Below, one piece after another: positions 29,387-38,721 of a stretch of DNA of 64,000 nucleotides. The notes below the pieces were generated by a model. That model saw nothing but the letters and a program-made list of their open reading frames with translations, was not told where the DNA came from and ran no database searches. Source of the DNA: Pseudorhodoferax sp. Leaf267 (GTDB lineage Bacteria; Pseudomonadota; Gammaproteobacteria; Burkholderiales; Burkholderiaceae_C); assembly GCF_001422405.1 (NCBI RefSeq), contig NZ_LMMV01000003.1, positions 62,001 through 126,000 on the forward strand, written 5' to 3'. Made by a program: the position numbers and the translations under genes. The stretch's first letter is position 1. Every line of letters begins with the position of its first letter.

Positions 29387-30193
29387 ATGTCCGCCGTCCC
29401 GCTTTCCCCACCCGAGCCTGCCGCGATGCCCGTGGCCGTCGTCACCGGTGCCGCGCGCGGCATCGGCCTGGCCACCGTGCAGTGGTTCCTGGCCCAGGGC
29501 TACCGCGTCGCGCTGCTCGACATCGACGAGGCCACGCTGTCCGCATCGGCCGCCGCGCTGCACGACACCGGCCGCGTGCTGGCCCTGCCCTGCGACGTGG
29601 CCGATCCAGGCCAGGTACAGGCCGCCATCGGCACCGTTGCCACGCGCATGGGCCGCATCGACGCGCTGGTCAACAACGCCGGCATCGCCGTGTTCAAGCC
29701 GCTGGGCGAGACCTCGTTCCAGGAGTGGCGCGCGGTGATGGCGACCAACCTCGACGGTGCCTTCCTGTGCGCGCAGGCCTGTGCGCCGGTCATGCTGCGC
29801 ACGGGTGGCGGCGCCATCGTCAACATCGCGTCCATCTCCGGGCTGCGGGCCAGCACGCTGCGCGTGGCCTACGGCACGAGCAAGGCCGCGCTGATCCATC
29901 TGACCCGGCAGCAGGCCGTGGAATGGGGCAGCGTCGGCATCCGCGTGAACGCCATTGCGCCGGGCCCGGTCGAAACCGAGATGGCGCGCCAGGTGCACAC
30001 GCCGGCGATCCGCGCCGACTACCACGACACCATCCCGCTGGGCCGCTACGGCACGATGGAAGAAATCGCCACGGCGATCGGCTTCCTGTGCAGCCCCGCC
30101 GCCAGCTATGTCAACGGGCAGGTGCTGGCAGTGGACGGCGGCTTCGATGCCACGGGCGTGGGCTTGGCCACGCTACGGCGCAGCGCCACATGA
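29387..30193 (+). CDS. SDR-family oxidoreductase
   Basis: A 268-residue classical short-chain dehydrogenase. TGAARGIGLATVQ at about 23-35, NNAGIAVF near residue 101, ASISGLR and YGTSKAALIHL (Tyr-x3-Lys) near residue 163, and DGGFDATG near the C-terminus. GCAGGAG lies upstream of ATG 29387. Functionally it is an NAD(P)-dependent alcohol/ketone oxidoreductase; the substrate is unknown. It converges on the first of two small paralogous genes, with 1 base between the stop codons. Confidence 0.94.
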   Translation: MSAVPLSPPEPAAMPVAVVTGAARGIGLATVQWFLAQGYRVALLDIDEATLSASAAALHDTGRVLALPCDVADPGQVQAAIGTVATRMGRIDALVNNAGIAVFKPLGETSFQEWRAVMATNLDGAFLCAQACAPVMLRTGGGAIVNIASISGLRASTLRVAYGTSKAALIHLTRQQAVEWGSVGIRVNAIAPGPVETEMARQVHTPAIRADYHDTIPLGRYGTMEEIATAIGFLCSPAASYVNGQVLAVDGGFDATGVGLATLRRSAT

Positions 30194-30194
30194 C

Positions 30195-30389
30195 TCAGTG
30201 CGTCTGCTGCGCGTCGCGCGCCTGGTAGACCGCGCGCAGGCAGGCCAGCACCTCGTCCTCGCGCAAGGCCAGCTCGACCAGCATCTCGGGCGGCACCGGG
30301 TCGCCCCGGTCAGCGATGCCGGCGATCCTCTCGCGCAAGGCATCGGCCTTGCGCGCCGCCTCGTCCCACTGGCGGATCAACGGGTCCAT
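30195..30389 (-). CDS. Small helical protein of unknown function, tandem paralogue A
   Basis: A 64-residue, charged, all-helical protein. AGGAGGA eight bases before ATG 30389 is one of the best ribosome sites in the window, which supports real translation. Sequence elements WDEAARKADALRERI, GDPVPPEMLVEL and DEVLACLRAVYQAR align along the full length with the neighbour at 30435. Two short helices around a G-x-P-V turn are predicted by eye. I do not recognise the family. Confidence 0.7.
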   Translation of the reverse strand: MDPLIRQWDEAARKADALRERIAGIADRGDPVPPEMLVELALREDEVLACLRAVYQARDAQQTH

Positions 30390-30434
30390 CTGCAGATTCC
30401 TCCTCGAACTCTCTGGTGCTTCGGACGCCCGGCC

Positions 30435-30632
30435 TCATTGCATCGGCCCGGCTGCAACCCGGGCCGCCTGCACCGCTTCCAGCCGGGCCACCACGGCGGC
30501 CTCCAGCTGCACCAGCTCGACCAGCAACGCGCGCGACACCGGCACGCCCGCACGCGCCAGGCCATCCACCCGCGCGCGCACGGCATCGGCCCGCTTCGCT
30601 GCTTCCTTCCATCCTGCAATGGCCTCGTTCAT
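30435..30632 (-). CDS. Small helical protein of unknown function, tandem paralogue B
   Basis: A 65-residue protein, WKEAAKRADAVRARV, AGVPVSRALLVEL and AAVVARLEAVQAAR, homologous over its full length to the gene 45 bases downstream. Both copies keep an M-x-x-x-I-x-x-W-x-E-A-A start and a G-x-P-V turn in the middle. CAAGGAGAG precedes ATG 30632. The pair is probably transcribed together. The function is unknown; the lack of signal peptide or membrane helix suggests a cytoplasmic location. Confidence 0.7.
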   Translation of the reverse strand: MNEAIAGWKEAAKRADAVRARVDGLARAGVPVSRALLVELVQLEAAVVARLEAVQAARVAAGPMQ

Positions 30633-30895
30633 GTTGGCTCTCCTTGATTCCCCGCAGTCTGGCCATGTGCCGTGGCGGGGCATGTCAGCGCGCGTGCCGC
30701 ACTGTTGTGGGAACCGCCATGGGCGCTGCCATCTCCCTGGCAAGGCTGACAGGGCGGCGAAGCGCGGCGCACGCGTTCGCCGTGCGCTGCGTGGGATGCG
30801 TGTGCTGAACCCTCATCAAATCGGCTGAAACGCGCGCTAGCTGACGCCGATGGCAGCCGCTATGCTGCGCCGACAAGAATCCAAAAAACACCGCA

Positions 30896-31253
30896 ATGGG
30901 CCAGATCGAGCGCATCCGTCGCATCGAGCGATGGCTGAACGATGGACGGAGCCTGCACAAGCTGGGGCTGTGCGGCGCGCTCGTCGTGCCAGCGTGCAGT
31001 GGCCCGTGCGCCATGGCCACGTCGGCAACTGACCATCCGCCACCACGCCCGTGGCCACGGCGAGACGCTGGAGTGCAAGCTGTCGCCGCAGCGGTGGGCG
31101 CACCACAGCGGCAACTGGTACCTGAAAGCCTGGTGCCACCTGCGCGAGCCACTGCGCGGCTTCAGCTTGCACCGCATCGTGCAGCTGCGCAAACCTGGCA
31201 CACGGGCCTCCGACGTCCCCGAGCACGCGCTGGACGCCAGCATCAGGGGATGA
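30896..31253 (+). pseudogene. WYL-domain transcriptional regulator, decayed
   Basis: The frame from ATG 30896 starts MGQIERIRRIERWLNDGRS, like the first helices of YafY/WYL regulators, then loses similarity. From about 31027 the next frame reads RQLTIRHHARG, then WYLKAWCHLREPLRGFSLHRI, which is the core of a WYL domain (form: WYL-A-CHLR-x-x-R-x-F-x-x-x-RI). The middle of the helix-turn-helix and linker is missing and the two ends are in different frames, so the gene is a deletion/frameshift remnant. WYL regulators are often found next to CRISPR-Cas operons and can regulate them. This one lies 0.8 kb before cas3. Confidence 0.75.
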
Positions 31254-31393
31254 GGGTGGGGCGGGGTCATGGGGTGAGCCTGGGAGTGGGGGTGATCGGC
31301 GCACTCTTCAGCCTCTCCGCCATTTCTTATTCATGCTCCCGTCTTGCTTTCCAGAATCGATGTGCGCACCTGTCACGGCTGCGTCGTGTCTCG

Positions 31394-31650
31394 CTAGTGG
31401 CGCAGTGCCACGATGGTGATCCTCTCGCCTACGACGATGTAGACCAAAGTGTAGGGATAGCGTTGCAGAGCCAGATGCCGCCGTCCACGCGCGACGCGTG
31501 TTCCCACGCCCGGCGCTTACAGCAGCACGATCCCGATCTCCTCATAACGCTCCAGAAGTCGCTGCGCAACCCGAACGCCGAATCGATCACGGCACCACGC
31601 GACGGCGTCTGCCAAGTCGCGCCATGCCGTCGGCAGGACGATCAGGCGCC
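31394..31650 (-). pseudogene. ParE/RelE-family toxin remnant with in-frame stop
   Basis: Directly after the antitoxin gene the minus strand reads RLIVLPTAWRDLADAVAW and RVAQRLLERYEE, the first helices of a ParE-type toxin, then TAA at 31517-31519. The same frame continues with RRHLALQRYPYTLVYIVVGE and RITIVALRH before TAG at 31394, which is the usual toxin end (form: P-Y-x-L-V-Y then I-x-I-x-A-x-x-H). The in-frame stop, the missing start codon and the lost C-terminal arginines show an inactive copy. The intact antitoxin upstream confirms a former toxin-antitoxin pair. Confidence 0.72.
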
Positions 31651-31875
31651 GCGCTTGAGCTGGGCGCGCAGGTCCGCGATCACCGTTTCCCATGGCACGC
31701 CTTCGACCTCACCGGCATCGAGCTGGGCGATGCGCCGCCCCATCTCTGCGTCCCACGCGGCGTCGATGTCGTCTTGCTGTGCGACGCTGAGCCGCAGGCG
31801 GTCGGCCAGGTCGGCGCGCTCGTCCGAGGACAACTGCATGGCTTGGGCAGCAACGGTCTCAAGGCATGTAGGCAT
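31642..31875 (-). CDS. Addiction-module antitoxin (unstable antitoxin / TIGR02574-like)
   Basis: A 77-residue protein. MPTCLETVAAQAMQLSSDERADLADRL is the conserved opening of the putative addiction-module component family, followed by DDIDAAWDAEMGRRIAQLDAGEVEGVPWETV (typical W-x-x-E-x-x-R-R and G-x-x-x-x-x-P-W-x-E elements). CCGGAGG stands before ATG 31875. The family partners ParE/RelE toxins; the toxin gene here is broken, so the antitoxin is probably a leftover or a regulator only. Confidence 0.82.
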   Translation of the reverse strand: MPTCLETVAAQAMQLSSDERADLADRLRLSVAQQDDIDAAWDAEMGRRIAQLDAGEVEGVPWETVIADLRAQLKRGA

Positions 31876-32055
31876 GGCGAACCTCCGGCAACAAGGCGGC
31901 GGCAGTCGGAGACTGCCGCCGCTCGGACTCGATGTTGACCTGTTAGCCACTGGCCCATCCCTCATTGCCCATCCCACGAACGGAATAGTTTCATGGTGTA
32001 TCGGGGCCGCCAGTTCGGGTCCGACTCATTGCGGCCGCCTTCCCGCTAATACGCC

Positions 32056-34551
32056 ATGACCGAGCCCGTCTACATCGCACACCACCGCGCATCAGACGGT
32101 GCATGGCAGTCCTTGGAGTCCCATTTGCTGGGTGTTGCCACTCTTGCTCGCGGCTTCGCCAGCAAACTTCATGCAGGCGACATCGGGGAACTGCTGGGGC
32201 TACTGCATGACATCGGCAAGTACAGCCGAGAGTTCCAGGCCTATCTGAAGTCCGCCACAGGGGCCTTGGACCAGGATGCCGATGAAGACTGGGTGGACTC
32301 CGCGAGTTTGAAAGGAAAGGTTGACCACTCAACCGCGGGTGCGCAATGGATCTGGCAATTGCTCTCACAGCGAGGGCCTCAAGCTCAGGTGCTAGCTCAG
32401 GTGGCTGCACTGTGTGTGGCCTCTCACCACTCGGGCCTCATCGACTGCGTTTCGGGAGACGGGCGGCGCTTCGGCGACAGCCTGTTCCTGCGGCGCATGG
32501 ACAAGCCCGATCAACGTACTCATTTGGCCGAAGTGCTGGGTTCTATGGATCCAAGCGTGCGTGCGCGTTGTAACGAACTGCTCAGCAACACAACGCTGGC
32601 GAACGAGCTGTTTGCCTTGCTGTCAGCCATTGGCAACCATCGCGTGGGAGCCCAGGCTGTTGGCGGCGCGGTGGCACTTCAGCAGATGGGCTTAGTGGTG
32701 CGCTTCCTGTTCAGTTGCCTGATCGATGCAGACCGCATAGACACCGCAGACTTCGAGAGCCCGCGTGGCCGGTGTTTTCGACCGATCGGCGCGTATGGGG
32801 ACTGGCAGCATCTCATCGATCGCTATGAAGTCCGCCTCGCGGAATGGCCGGTAGCCCGGCCCATCGACCATCTGCGGCGATCCATCTCGCAAGCCTGCCT
32901 CGACGCCGCTGCGCGGCCACGCGGCATCTACACGCTGACCGTTCCCACCGGCGGCGGCAAGACGCTCGCCAGCCTGCGCTACGCGTTGCACCACGCGAAG
33001 GCGCGCAAGCTCGACCGCATCGTCTTCGTCATCCCGTTCACGTCGATCAGCGACCAGAACGCAGAAGTCGTGCGGGCAGTCCTGGAGCCAGAGGGCGATG
33101 CGCCCGATGCGCAGCGCATAGTGTTGGAGCACCATGGCAGCGTTACGCCGGAGCGGCAGACCTGGCGCGAAAAGATCCTCTGCGAAAACTGGGATGCGCC
33201 CGTGGTCTACACGACCATGGTTCAGTTTCTCGAAGCCTTGTTCGGCGCCGGCACCCGGGGCGCCAGGCGCATGCACCAACTGGCGAACGCTGTCATCGTC
33301 TTCGATGAAATCCAGACTTTGCCCATTCGCTGCGTCCACCTGTTCAACAACGCTGTCAACTTCCTGGCGGAACGCTGCAACAGTACCGTCGTGTTGTGCA
33401 CTGCGACCCAGCCGCTTCTTCACACTGTGAAGCTGGAGGCAGGTGCGATGCATCTGGAGCCCGGCCACGAGATCATGGACGATGTCGGCGCCTTGTTCAC
33501 GCAACTCAAGCGTGTGGACGTGCGCGACGCGCGCCGACCAGGCGGATGGTCGCATTCCGAGATCGCCGAACTGGCACTGCAGGAGTTGCAGCGCACTGGC
33601 AGTTGCCTCGTCATCGTCAACACCAAGCGTTCCGCGCAAGTCCTGTACGAATTGGCTGCAGGCGCATTGGATGCGGACCTCCTGTGCCACCTCAGCACCG
33701 ACATGTGCCCGGCCCACCGAAAGCATGAACTGCAGCGTGTGCGTGACCGCCTAGCCGCCGGCCTGCCGACGTTGTGCATCAGCACCCAGCTGATCGAAGC
33801 CGGCGTGGACGTTGATTTCCGTGTGGTCATCCGCTTCCTGGCGGGGCTGGATTCCATCGCCCAGGCGGCGGGCCGCTGCAACCGCAATGGCCGACCAGAG
33901 CCCGGTGTGCTGCACATCGTCAATCCGGACGAAGAGTCGTTGCGCCGCCTGCCCGACATCCTGCAGGGCCGCACCGTCGCCGAACACGTGCTCGGTGACT
34001 ACCGCGATGATCCCGCCCGCTACGGCAACAACCACATCGGTCCGCAGGCGCTGCAGGACTACTACCGCCGCTACTTCTACCAGCGCCAGAGTGAAATGGC
34101 TTACCCCATTCCGACTTCGCAGCTTGGCCGGGATGACACGTTGCTAGACCTGCTTTCCATCAACGAACTCGCCGTAAAGGAATGTGCGCGACAAAACGGC
34201 AGCGCGCCGCCGATCCCGTTGCGCCAGGCGTTCATGACGGCCGCCGAAATGTTCAAGGCCATCGACGCCCCGACGCAAGGCATCGTGGTGCCCTATGGCC
34301 CCGCCGGTCAGGAACTGGTCAACGACCTGTTCGCTGCTTATGACCTGACCCGCGAAGGTGATCTGCTGCGTCGCGCACAGCAGTTCACGGTCAATGTATT
34401 CCCGCATGTTCTGCGCAAGCTCAGTGAAGCGAAGGCCCTGAAGCCGGCGCATGACGACCTGCGTATTACCTGCCTCGACCCGCGCTTCTATAGCCTCCGC
34501 TTCGGCCTATCGACCGAACCCGTCAATCGAATGGAGACGCCAATTGCCTGA
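32056..34551 (+). CDS. cas3: Type I-C CRISPR-associated nuclease/helicase Cas3
   Basis: An 831-residue effector that degrades DNA marked by Cascade. The N-terminal HD nuclease has H23, LLHDIGKYS at 49-57 and HSTAGA at 91-96. The helicase has PTGGGKT at about 297-303, the DEIQ box at about 417-420 (DExH group), [14 protein letters not shown] and [10 protein letters not shown] near 603. All catalytic motifs are present. It opens the operon cas3-cas5-cas8c-cas7-cas4-cas1-cas2. The next gene starts inside its 3' end. Confidence 0.97.
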   Translation: MTEPVYIAHHRASDGAWQSLESHLLGVATLARGFASKLHAGDIGELLGLLHDIGKYSREFQAYLKSATGALDQDADEDWVDSASLKGKVDHSTAGAQWIWQLLSQRGPQAQVLAQVAALCVASHHSGLIDCVSGDGRRFGDSLFLRRMDKPDQRTHLAEVLGSMDPSVRARCNELLSNTTLANELFALLSAIGNHRVGAQAVGGAVALQQMGLVVRFLFSCLIDADRIDTADFESPRGRCFRPIGAYGDWQHLIDRYEVRLAEWPVARPIDHLRRSISQACLDAAARPRGIYTLTVPTGGGKTLASLRYALHHAKARKLDRIVFVIPFTSISDQNAEVVRAVLEPEGDAPDAQRIVLEHHGSVTPERQTWREKILCENWDAPVVYTTMVQFLEALFGAGTRGARRMHQLANAVIVFDEIQTLPIRCVHLFNNAVNFLAERCNSTVVLCTATQPLLHTVKLEAGAMHLEPGHEIMDDVGALFTQLKRVDVRDARRPGGWSHSEIAELALQELQRTGSCLVIVNTKRSAQVLYELAAGALDADLLCHLSTDMCPAHRKHELQRVRDRLAAGLPTLCISTQLIEAGVDVDFRVVIRFLAGLDSIAQAAGRCNRNGRPEPGVLHIVNPDEESLRRLPDILQGRTVAEHVLGDYRDDPARYGNNHIGPQALQDYYRRYFYQRQSEMAYPIPTSQLGRDDTLLDLLSINELAVKECARQNGSAPPIPLRQAFMTAAEMFKAIDAPTQGIVVPYGPAGQELVNDLFAAYDLTREGDLLRRAQQFTVNVFPHVLRKLSEAKALKPAHDDLRITCLDPRFYSLRFGLSTEPVNRMETPIA

Positions 34552-35269
34552 CCAGTCACGCAACAGCATCGAGTTCTCGCTGCGTGGGCGACACGCTTTG
34601 TTCACCGACCCTCTAACCAAGGTCGGCGGCGAGAAGTGCTCGTACCACGTCCCCACTTACGAAGCGCTCAAGGGCGCCGCGAAGTCCATCTACTGGAAAC
34701 CCACTTTGGTCTGGGTGATCGACCAGGTGCGCGTGATGCGGCGCATCCGCACGCAGACCAAGGGCACGAAGCCGCTGGAGTTCAGCGGCGGCAACACGCT
34801 GGCGATCTACACATTCCTGCACGATGTGGATTACCAGGTCCGCGCGCACTTCGAGTGGAACCTGCACCGCCCGGAACTGGCCGCCGACCGGATCGAAGGC
34901 AAGCACCACGAGATCGCGCGGCGCATGCTCGCCCGCGGTGGCCGGCAGGACATCTTTCTCGGCACACGCGACTGCCAAGGCTATGCCGAGCCCTGCGTTT
35001 TCGGCGAAGGGCCCAGCGAGCTCGATGAGGACGGAGAACTGGCGCTCGGCCTGATGTTTCACGGCTTCGACTATCCCGATGAAGCCGGTGGCGATGCGCT
35101 GCATGCGCGCTTCTGGCGGCCGACCATGGTCAACGGCGTGATCCGGTTTCCGCGGCCGGAGGACTGCGCGCAGCGTCGCTTCGTTCGCAAGATGACGGTC
35201 AAGCGCTTCGGAGTCGGGAACCTGTGCGACGTGTCGGATGAACTGGCTCGGTCGGGAGACGCGGTATGA
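34544..35269 (+). CDS. cas5c: Type I-C Cas5 (Cas5c/Cas5d), crRNA-processing endonuclease
   Basis: A 241-residue protein. No ATG or GTG fits; TTG 34544 is the most likely start, because GGAG at 34533-34536 lies 7 bases upstream and [23 protein letters not shown] (usual Cas5c start: V.V.G..A.FT.P..K.ER.SY) follows. The segment [21 protein letters not shown] is the family signature. In type I-C, which lacks Cas6, Cas5 cuts the pre-crRNA at the repeat hairpin and stays as part of Cascade. It overlaps cas3 by 8 bases and cas8c by 4, so it is translationally coupled on both sides. Confidence 0.95.
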   Translation: MPDQSRNSIEFSLRGRHALFTDPLTKVGGEKCSYHVPTYEALKGAAKSIYWKPTLVWVIDQVRVMRRIRTQTKGTKPLEFSGGNTLAIYTFLHDVDYQVRAHFEWNLHRPELAADRIEGKHHEIARRMLARGGRQDIFLGTRDCQGYAEPCVFGEGPSELDEDGELALGLMFHGFDYPDEAGGDALHARFWRPTMVNGVIRFPRPEDCAQRRFVRKMTVKRFGVGNLCDVSDELARSGDAV

Positions 35270-37170
35270 GTTGGCTGCAGAAACTGCACGACACCTACGA
35301 GGCGTGCAAAGGCAGAGAAGCGCCAGGTTCGCCGACGCTGATGCCGATAAGCCATACGACGCAGCAGGCGCAGATCGAGATCGTGCTCGACGGGCAAGGC
35401 CAGTTCCGGCGCGCCGCCGTGATCGACAAGGGCAGGGGGACGACACTGATCCCCTGCACGGAAGAGTCCGGCGGCCGCGCAGGCTCCAAGCCCGTGCCGC
35501 ATCCGCTGTGCGACAAGCTGCAGTACCTGGCTGCAGACTATCTGCGCTTCGGTGGCGAAGTGACTTCGGGCTACGCCAAGGATCCTGGCGAACCTTACCG
35601 GCTTTACCTGGCTGCGCTGCAAGCATGGACGGACTCTGCGCAGCGGCATCCCAAGCTCAACGCCATCTTCCGCTACGTGCAGCAGGGCCGCGTTGTCGCC
35701 GATCTGGCTCGGTACAAGCTGCTGCCGGTGGACGACTCCGGGCTACTGGCCAAGACCTGGCTAGGAGACAAGCAGCAGATGCCCACGGTGTTCAAGTCGT
35801 TGAACGCGGGGCAGGCGCCGGAGGATGTGTTCGTGCGCTGGCGCGTGGAGGATGACGATCCGGCCTCGGGCACCTGGGAGGATGCGGCACTGATCGAGGC
35901 CTGGATCGCCTACTACGCCACGCTGCAACAACAACGCGGCTTTTGCATGGTGCTGGGGCAGGATGTGCCTCTGGCCATCCAGCACCCTTCCAAACTCCGC
36001 AATGCCGGCGACAAGGCCAAGCTGATCTCGGCCAACGACGACACCGGCTTCACATTCCGTGGCCGCTTCCTGGAGTCTTCGCAGGCGTTGGGCGTCGGCT
36101 TCGAAGTCACGCAAAAGGCGCACAACGCGCTGCGCTGGTTGATCGCCCGGCAAGGCTCGCGCCAAGGAGATCAGGCCATCGTCGCCTGGGCCGTGTCAGG
36201 GGCACCGGTGCCCGATCCGATGGAGAACAGCTACGCGATGCTGTTCGGCGAGCAGCCCATGTTCGCATCGGCAACGATCGAAGATGCGGGACAACCGTTT
36301 GCCTGGCAACTGAAGCGCGCGATCGCCGGCTACCAGGCCAGGCTGCAGCCCGGCGAGGGTGTGGTCGTCATGGCGCTTGATTCGGCAACGCCCGGCCGCA
36401 TGGCCATCACCTACTACCGGGAACTGGCTGGCTCGGAGTTTTTGCATCACATCGAAGCCTGGCATCTGCGCTGCGCCTGGCCGCAGAACTTCGGCAAGGA
36501 CCGCAAGTTCATCGGAGCGCCAGCGCCCGCTGACATCGCCGAAGCCGCATACGGCCCCCGTGTCGACGACAAGCTCAAGCAATCGACGCGCGAGCGCTTG
36601 CTGCCCTGCATCGTCGATGCGGCACCGGTGCCGCGTAATCTCGCCGACAGCGCCGCTCGACGGGCCGTGAACCGCGTGGGCCTCGAGCCCTGGGACTGGA
36701 AGAGAACACTGGGCATCGCCTGCGCGCTGTTCCGGGGCCTGCATATGGAAAGGAACTATCAAATGGCACTTGAAACTGACCGCCGCAGTCGCGACTACTT
36801 GTTCGGCCGACTACTCGCCATTGCCGAGCACATTGAGGGCCGGGCGCTTTTCATCGCGGGCGAGAATGGCCGTACGACAAACGCGGCACGCCTGATGCAA
36901 CGATTTGCGGATCGCCCAGCATCCACATGGCGCTCGATTGCGCTCGCGTTGGTCCCTTATCAGACAAGGCTCCGCAACTTGCGCCCACCCTTCTTGTCTT
37001 TTATGGAGAACCTGGTCGACGAAGTCGTTTCCGCCTTTGAGCCGGATGACTTCAGGCGAGATACCGCTTTGTCGCCAGAGTTCCTGCTCGGCTACCACTG
37101 CCAGCGCCAGCATCTGCGCGTAGGCCCCACCGCTGCTGACGACAACGTCTCCGAACCTACCCCTCAATAA
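35266..37170 (+). CDS. cas8c: Type I-C Cascade large subunit Cas8c (Csd1)
   Basis: A 634-residue protein of normal Cas8c length. It starts [16 protein letters not shown], the well-conserved Csd1 opening, with ATGA overlap to cas5. PMSHTTQ-like text ([13 protein letters not shown]) and [29 protein letters not shown] are further family segments. Cas8c recognises the PAM and, by internal translation, can also provide the small subunit Cas11c. A possible internal start near the last third cannot be fixed by eye. Confidence 0.96.
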   Translation: MSWLQKLHDTYEACKGREAPGSPTLMPISHTTQQAQIEIVLDGQGQFRRAAVIDKGRGTTLIPCTEESGGRAGSKPVPHPLCDKLQYLAADYLRFGGEVTSGYAKDPGEPYRLYLAALQAWTDSAQRHPKLNAIFRYVQQGRVVADLARYKLLPVDDSGLLAKTWLGDKQQMPTVFKSLNAGQAPEDVFVRWRVEDDDPASGTWEDAALIEAWIAYYATLQQQRGFCMVLGQDVPLAIQHPSKLRNAGDKAKLISANDDTGFTFRGRFLESSQALGVGFEVTQKAHNALRWLIARQGSRQGDQAIVAWAVSGAPVPDPMENSYAMLFGEQPMFASATIEDAGQPFAWQLKRAIAGYQARLQPGEGVVVMALDSATPGRMAITYYRELAGSEFLHHIEAWHLRCAWPQNFGKDRKFIGAPAPADIAEAAYGPRVDDKLKQSTRERLLPCIVDAAPVPRNLADSAARRAVNRVGLEPWDWKRTLGIACALFRGLHMERNYQMALETDRRSRDYLFGRLLAIAEHIEGRALFIAGENGRTTNAARLMQRFADRPASTWRSIALALVPYQTRLRNLRPPFLSFMENLVDEVVSAFEPDDFRRDTALSPEFLLGYHCQRQHLRVGPTAADDNVSEPTPQ

Positions 37171-37186
37171 GCTGGAGCCATTCGAA

Positions 37187-38047
37187 ATGACCACTCTGCA
37201 GAACAAGATCGACTTCGCCTTTGTGATCCGCGTGAAGAACGCCAACCCGAATGGCGATCCGCTGAACGGCAACCGGCCGCGCACCGACTACGGCGGCCAT
37301 GGCGAGATCACCGATGTCTGCCTCAAGCGCAAGCTGCGCGACAGGCTGCAGGAAGCCGGGTACGGCATCTTCGTGCAGTCCGACGACCGCAAGATCGATG
37401 AAGAAACCAGCCTGCGCAACCGCGCCGAATCGGCCAAGAACGGGCTGGGCAAGGAGCGCTTCAAGAAAGGTGTGAACAAGGACGAAACGGCCCGCCTGGC
37501 CTGTGCCAAGTGGTTTGATGTGCGAGCTTTCGGCCAGGTCTTCGCCTTCGGCAAGGACGGCGATGCCGCTGGCGTGTCGATCCCCGTGCGCGGGCCGCTG
37601 ACCATCCAGTCCGCTTTCAGCAAGCAGCCCGTCAGCGTGACCAGCACGCAGATCACCAAGAGCGTCAACAGCGAAGGTGACGGCAGCAAGCGCGGCGCCG
37701 ACACGATGGGTATGAAACATCGGGTCGATCAAGGCATCTACGAGTGCTACGGCAGCATCAACCCGCAGCTGGCCGAACGCACCGGTTTCAACGACGAGGA
37801 TGCGTCTGTCATCAAGAGCCTGCTGCCGCGGTTGTTCGAGAACGATGCATCGTCAGCGCGACCTGAAGGGTCGATGCAGGTGCTGAAGGTGGTGTGGTGG
37901 AAGCATGGGAGCAAAGCGGGGCAGCACTCGTCGGGCCGCGTACACGACTCCCTCCGCAACTTGCTGCGGGACGATGGAACCTTCGATGCCGAAGCCTTGA
38001 AAGCCGCGTTGCCCGGGATTGAGCCCGAGGTGATCGACGGGTTCTGA
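37187..38047 (+). CDS. cas7c: Type I-C Cascade backbone subunit Cas7 (Csd2)
   Basis: A 286-residue RAMP protein. IDFAFVIRVKNANPNGDPLNGNRPRTD at about 6-32 is the Csd2 hallmark; ITDVCLKRKLRDRL, WFDVRAFGQVFAF and VSIPVRGPLTIQSAFS follow. Several copies coat the crRNA spacer in Cascade. It follows cas8c by 16 bases and precedes cas4 by 11. Confidence 0.97.
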   Translation: MTTLQNKIDFAFVIRVKNANPNGDPLNGNRPRTDYGGHGEITDVCLKRKLRDRLQEAGYGIFVQSDDRKIDEETSLRNRAESAKNGLGKERFKKGVNKDETARLACAKWFDVRAFGQVFAFGKDGDAAGVSIPVRGPLTIQSAFSKQPVSVTSTQITKSVNSEGDGSKRGADTMGMKHRVDQGIYECYGSINPQLAERTGFNDEDASVIKSLLPRLFENDASSARPEGSMQVLKVVWWKHGSKAGQHSSGRVHDSLRNLLRDDGTFDAEALKAALPGIEPEVIDGF

Positions 38048-38058
38048 GCGGACCGCAT

Positions 38059-38700
38059 GTGGACACCGCCGACCCCATCCCCTTGTCCGCGCTGCAGCAC
38101 TGGGCCTACTGCCCCCGCCAGTGCGCGCTGATCCACCTGGAGCAGGCCTTCGACGACAACATCCACACGCTGCGTGGCGATGCCGTGCATGCACGCGTGG
38201 ACCAGCCTGGTGTCGAGACGGCCAAGGGCGTGCGCGTGGCGCGTGCGCTGCCCGTCTGGCACGACGCACTGGGCCTGATCGGCAAGGCCGACGTGGTGGA
38301 ATTCGCGCCGACCGGCGCGCCTTATCCCGTCGAGTACAAGCATGGGAGCCGCCACAAGGCCGCGGGCATCGCGGCCTGCGACGACCTGCAATTGGCGGCG
38401 CAGGCCATGTGCCTGGAGGCCATGACGGGGCAGGCGGTGCCGGAAGGGGCGCTGTACTACGCCAGCTCGAAGCGTTGCCGCGTGGTCGCGATCGACGACG
38501 GCTTGCGAGGGGCCGTAGCGCAAGCTGCTGCGGCTGTGCGGGCGATGCTGGCATCGGAGGTTTTGCCAGCGCCCCTGATCGGCGCCGATGCCGCGCAGCG
38601 CTGCAAGGGCTGTTCGCTGAAGGACCGTTGCCAACCAGAGACCGCCACGTCGTCCGCGCTGGACGCGGTGCGTGCACATCTGTTCGACCCCGACGGCTGA
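38059..38700 (+). CDS. cas4: CRISPR adaptation nuclease Cas4 (type I-C)
   Basis: A 213-residue Fe-S nuclease. The N-terminal YCPRQC (C18, C22) and the C-terminal CKGCSLKDRC (C182, C185, C191) hold the cluster. The RecB-type active site is seen as GKADVVEF (D78), VEYKHG (E92, K94) and Q111. Cas4 trims prespacers so that they carry the PAM in the right orientation. GTG 38059 is the only fitting start near the reading frame; an ATG two bases earlier is in another frame. Confidence 0.95.
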   Translation: MDTADPIPLSALQHWAYCPRQCALIHLEQAFDDNIHTLRGDAVHARVDQPGVETAKGVRVARALPVWHDALGLIGKADVVEFAPTGAPYPVEYKHGSRHKAAGIAACDDLQLAAQAMCLEAMTGQAVPEGALYYASSKRCRVVAIDDGLRGAVAQAAAAVRAMLASEVLPAPLIGADAAQRCKGCSLKDRCQPETATSSALDAVRAHLFDPDG

Positions 38701-38721
38701 ACCTGCGGCCAACTCGCCACC

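Noticed and set aside
30860-31270. A 136-residue minus-strand frame opposite the WYL relic
   Set aside because: Tryptophan/arginine/serine-rich text without ribosome site; the WYL motif on the plus strand explains the region.
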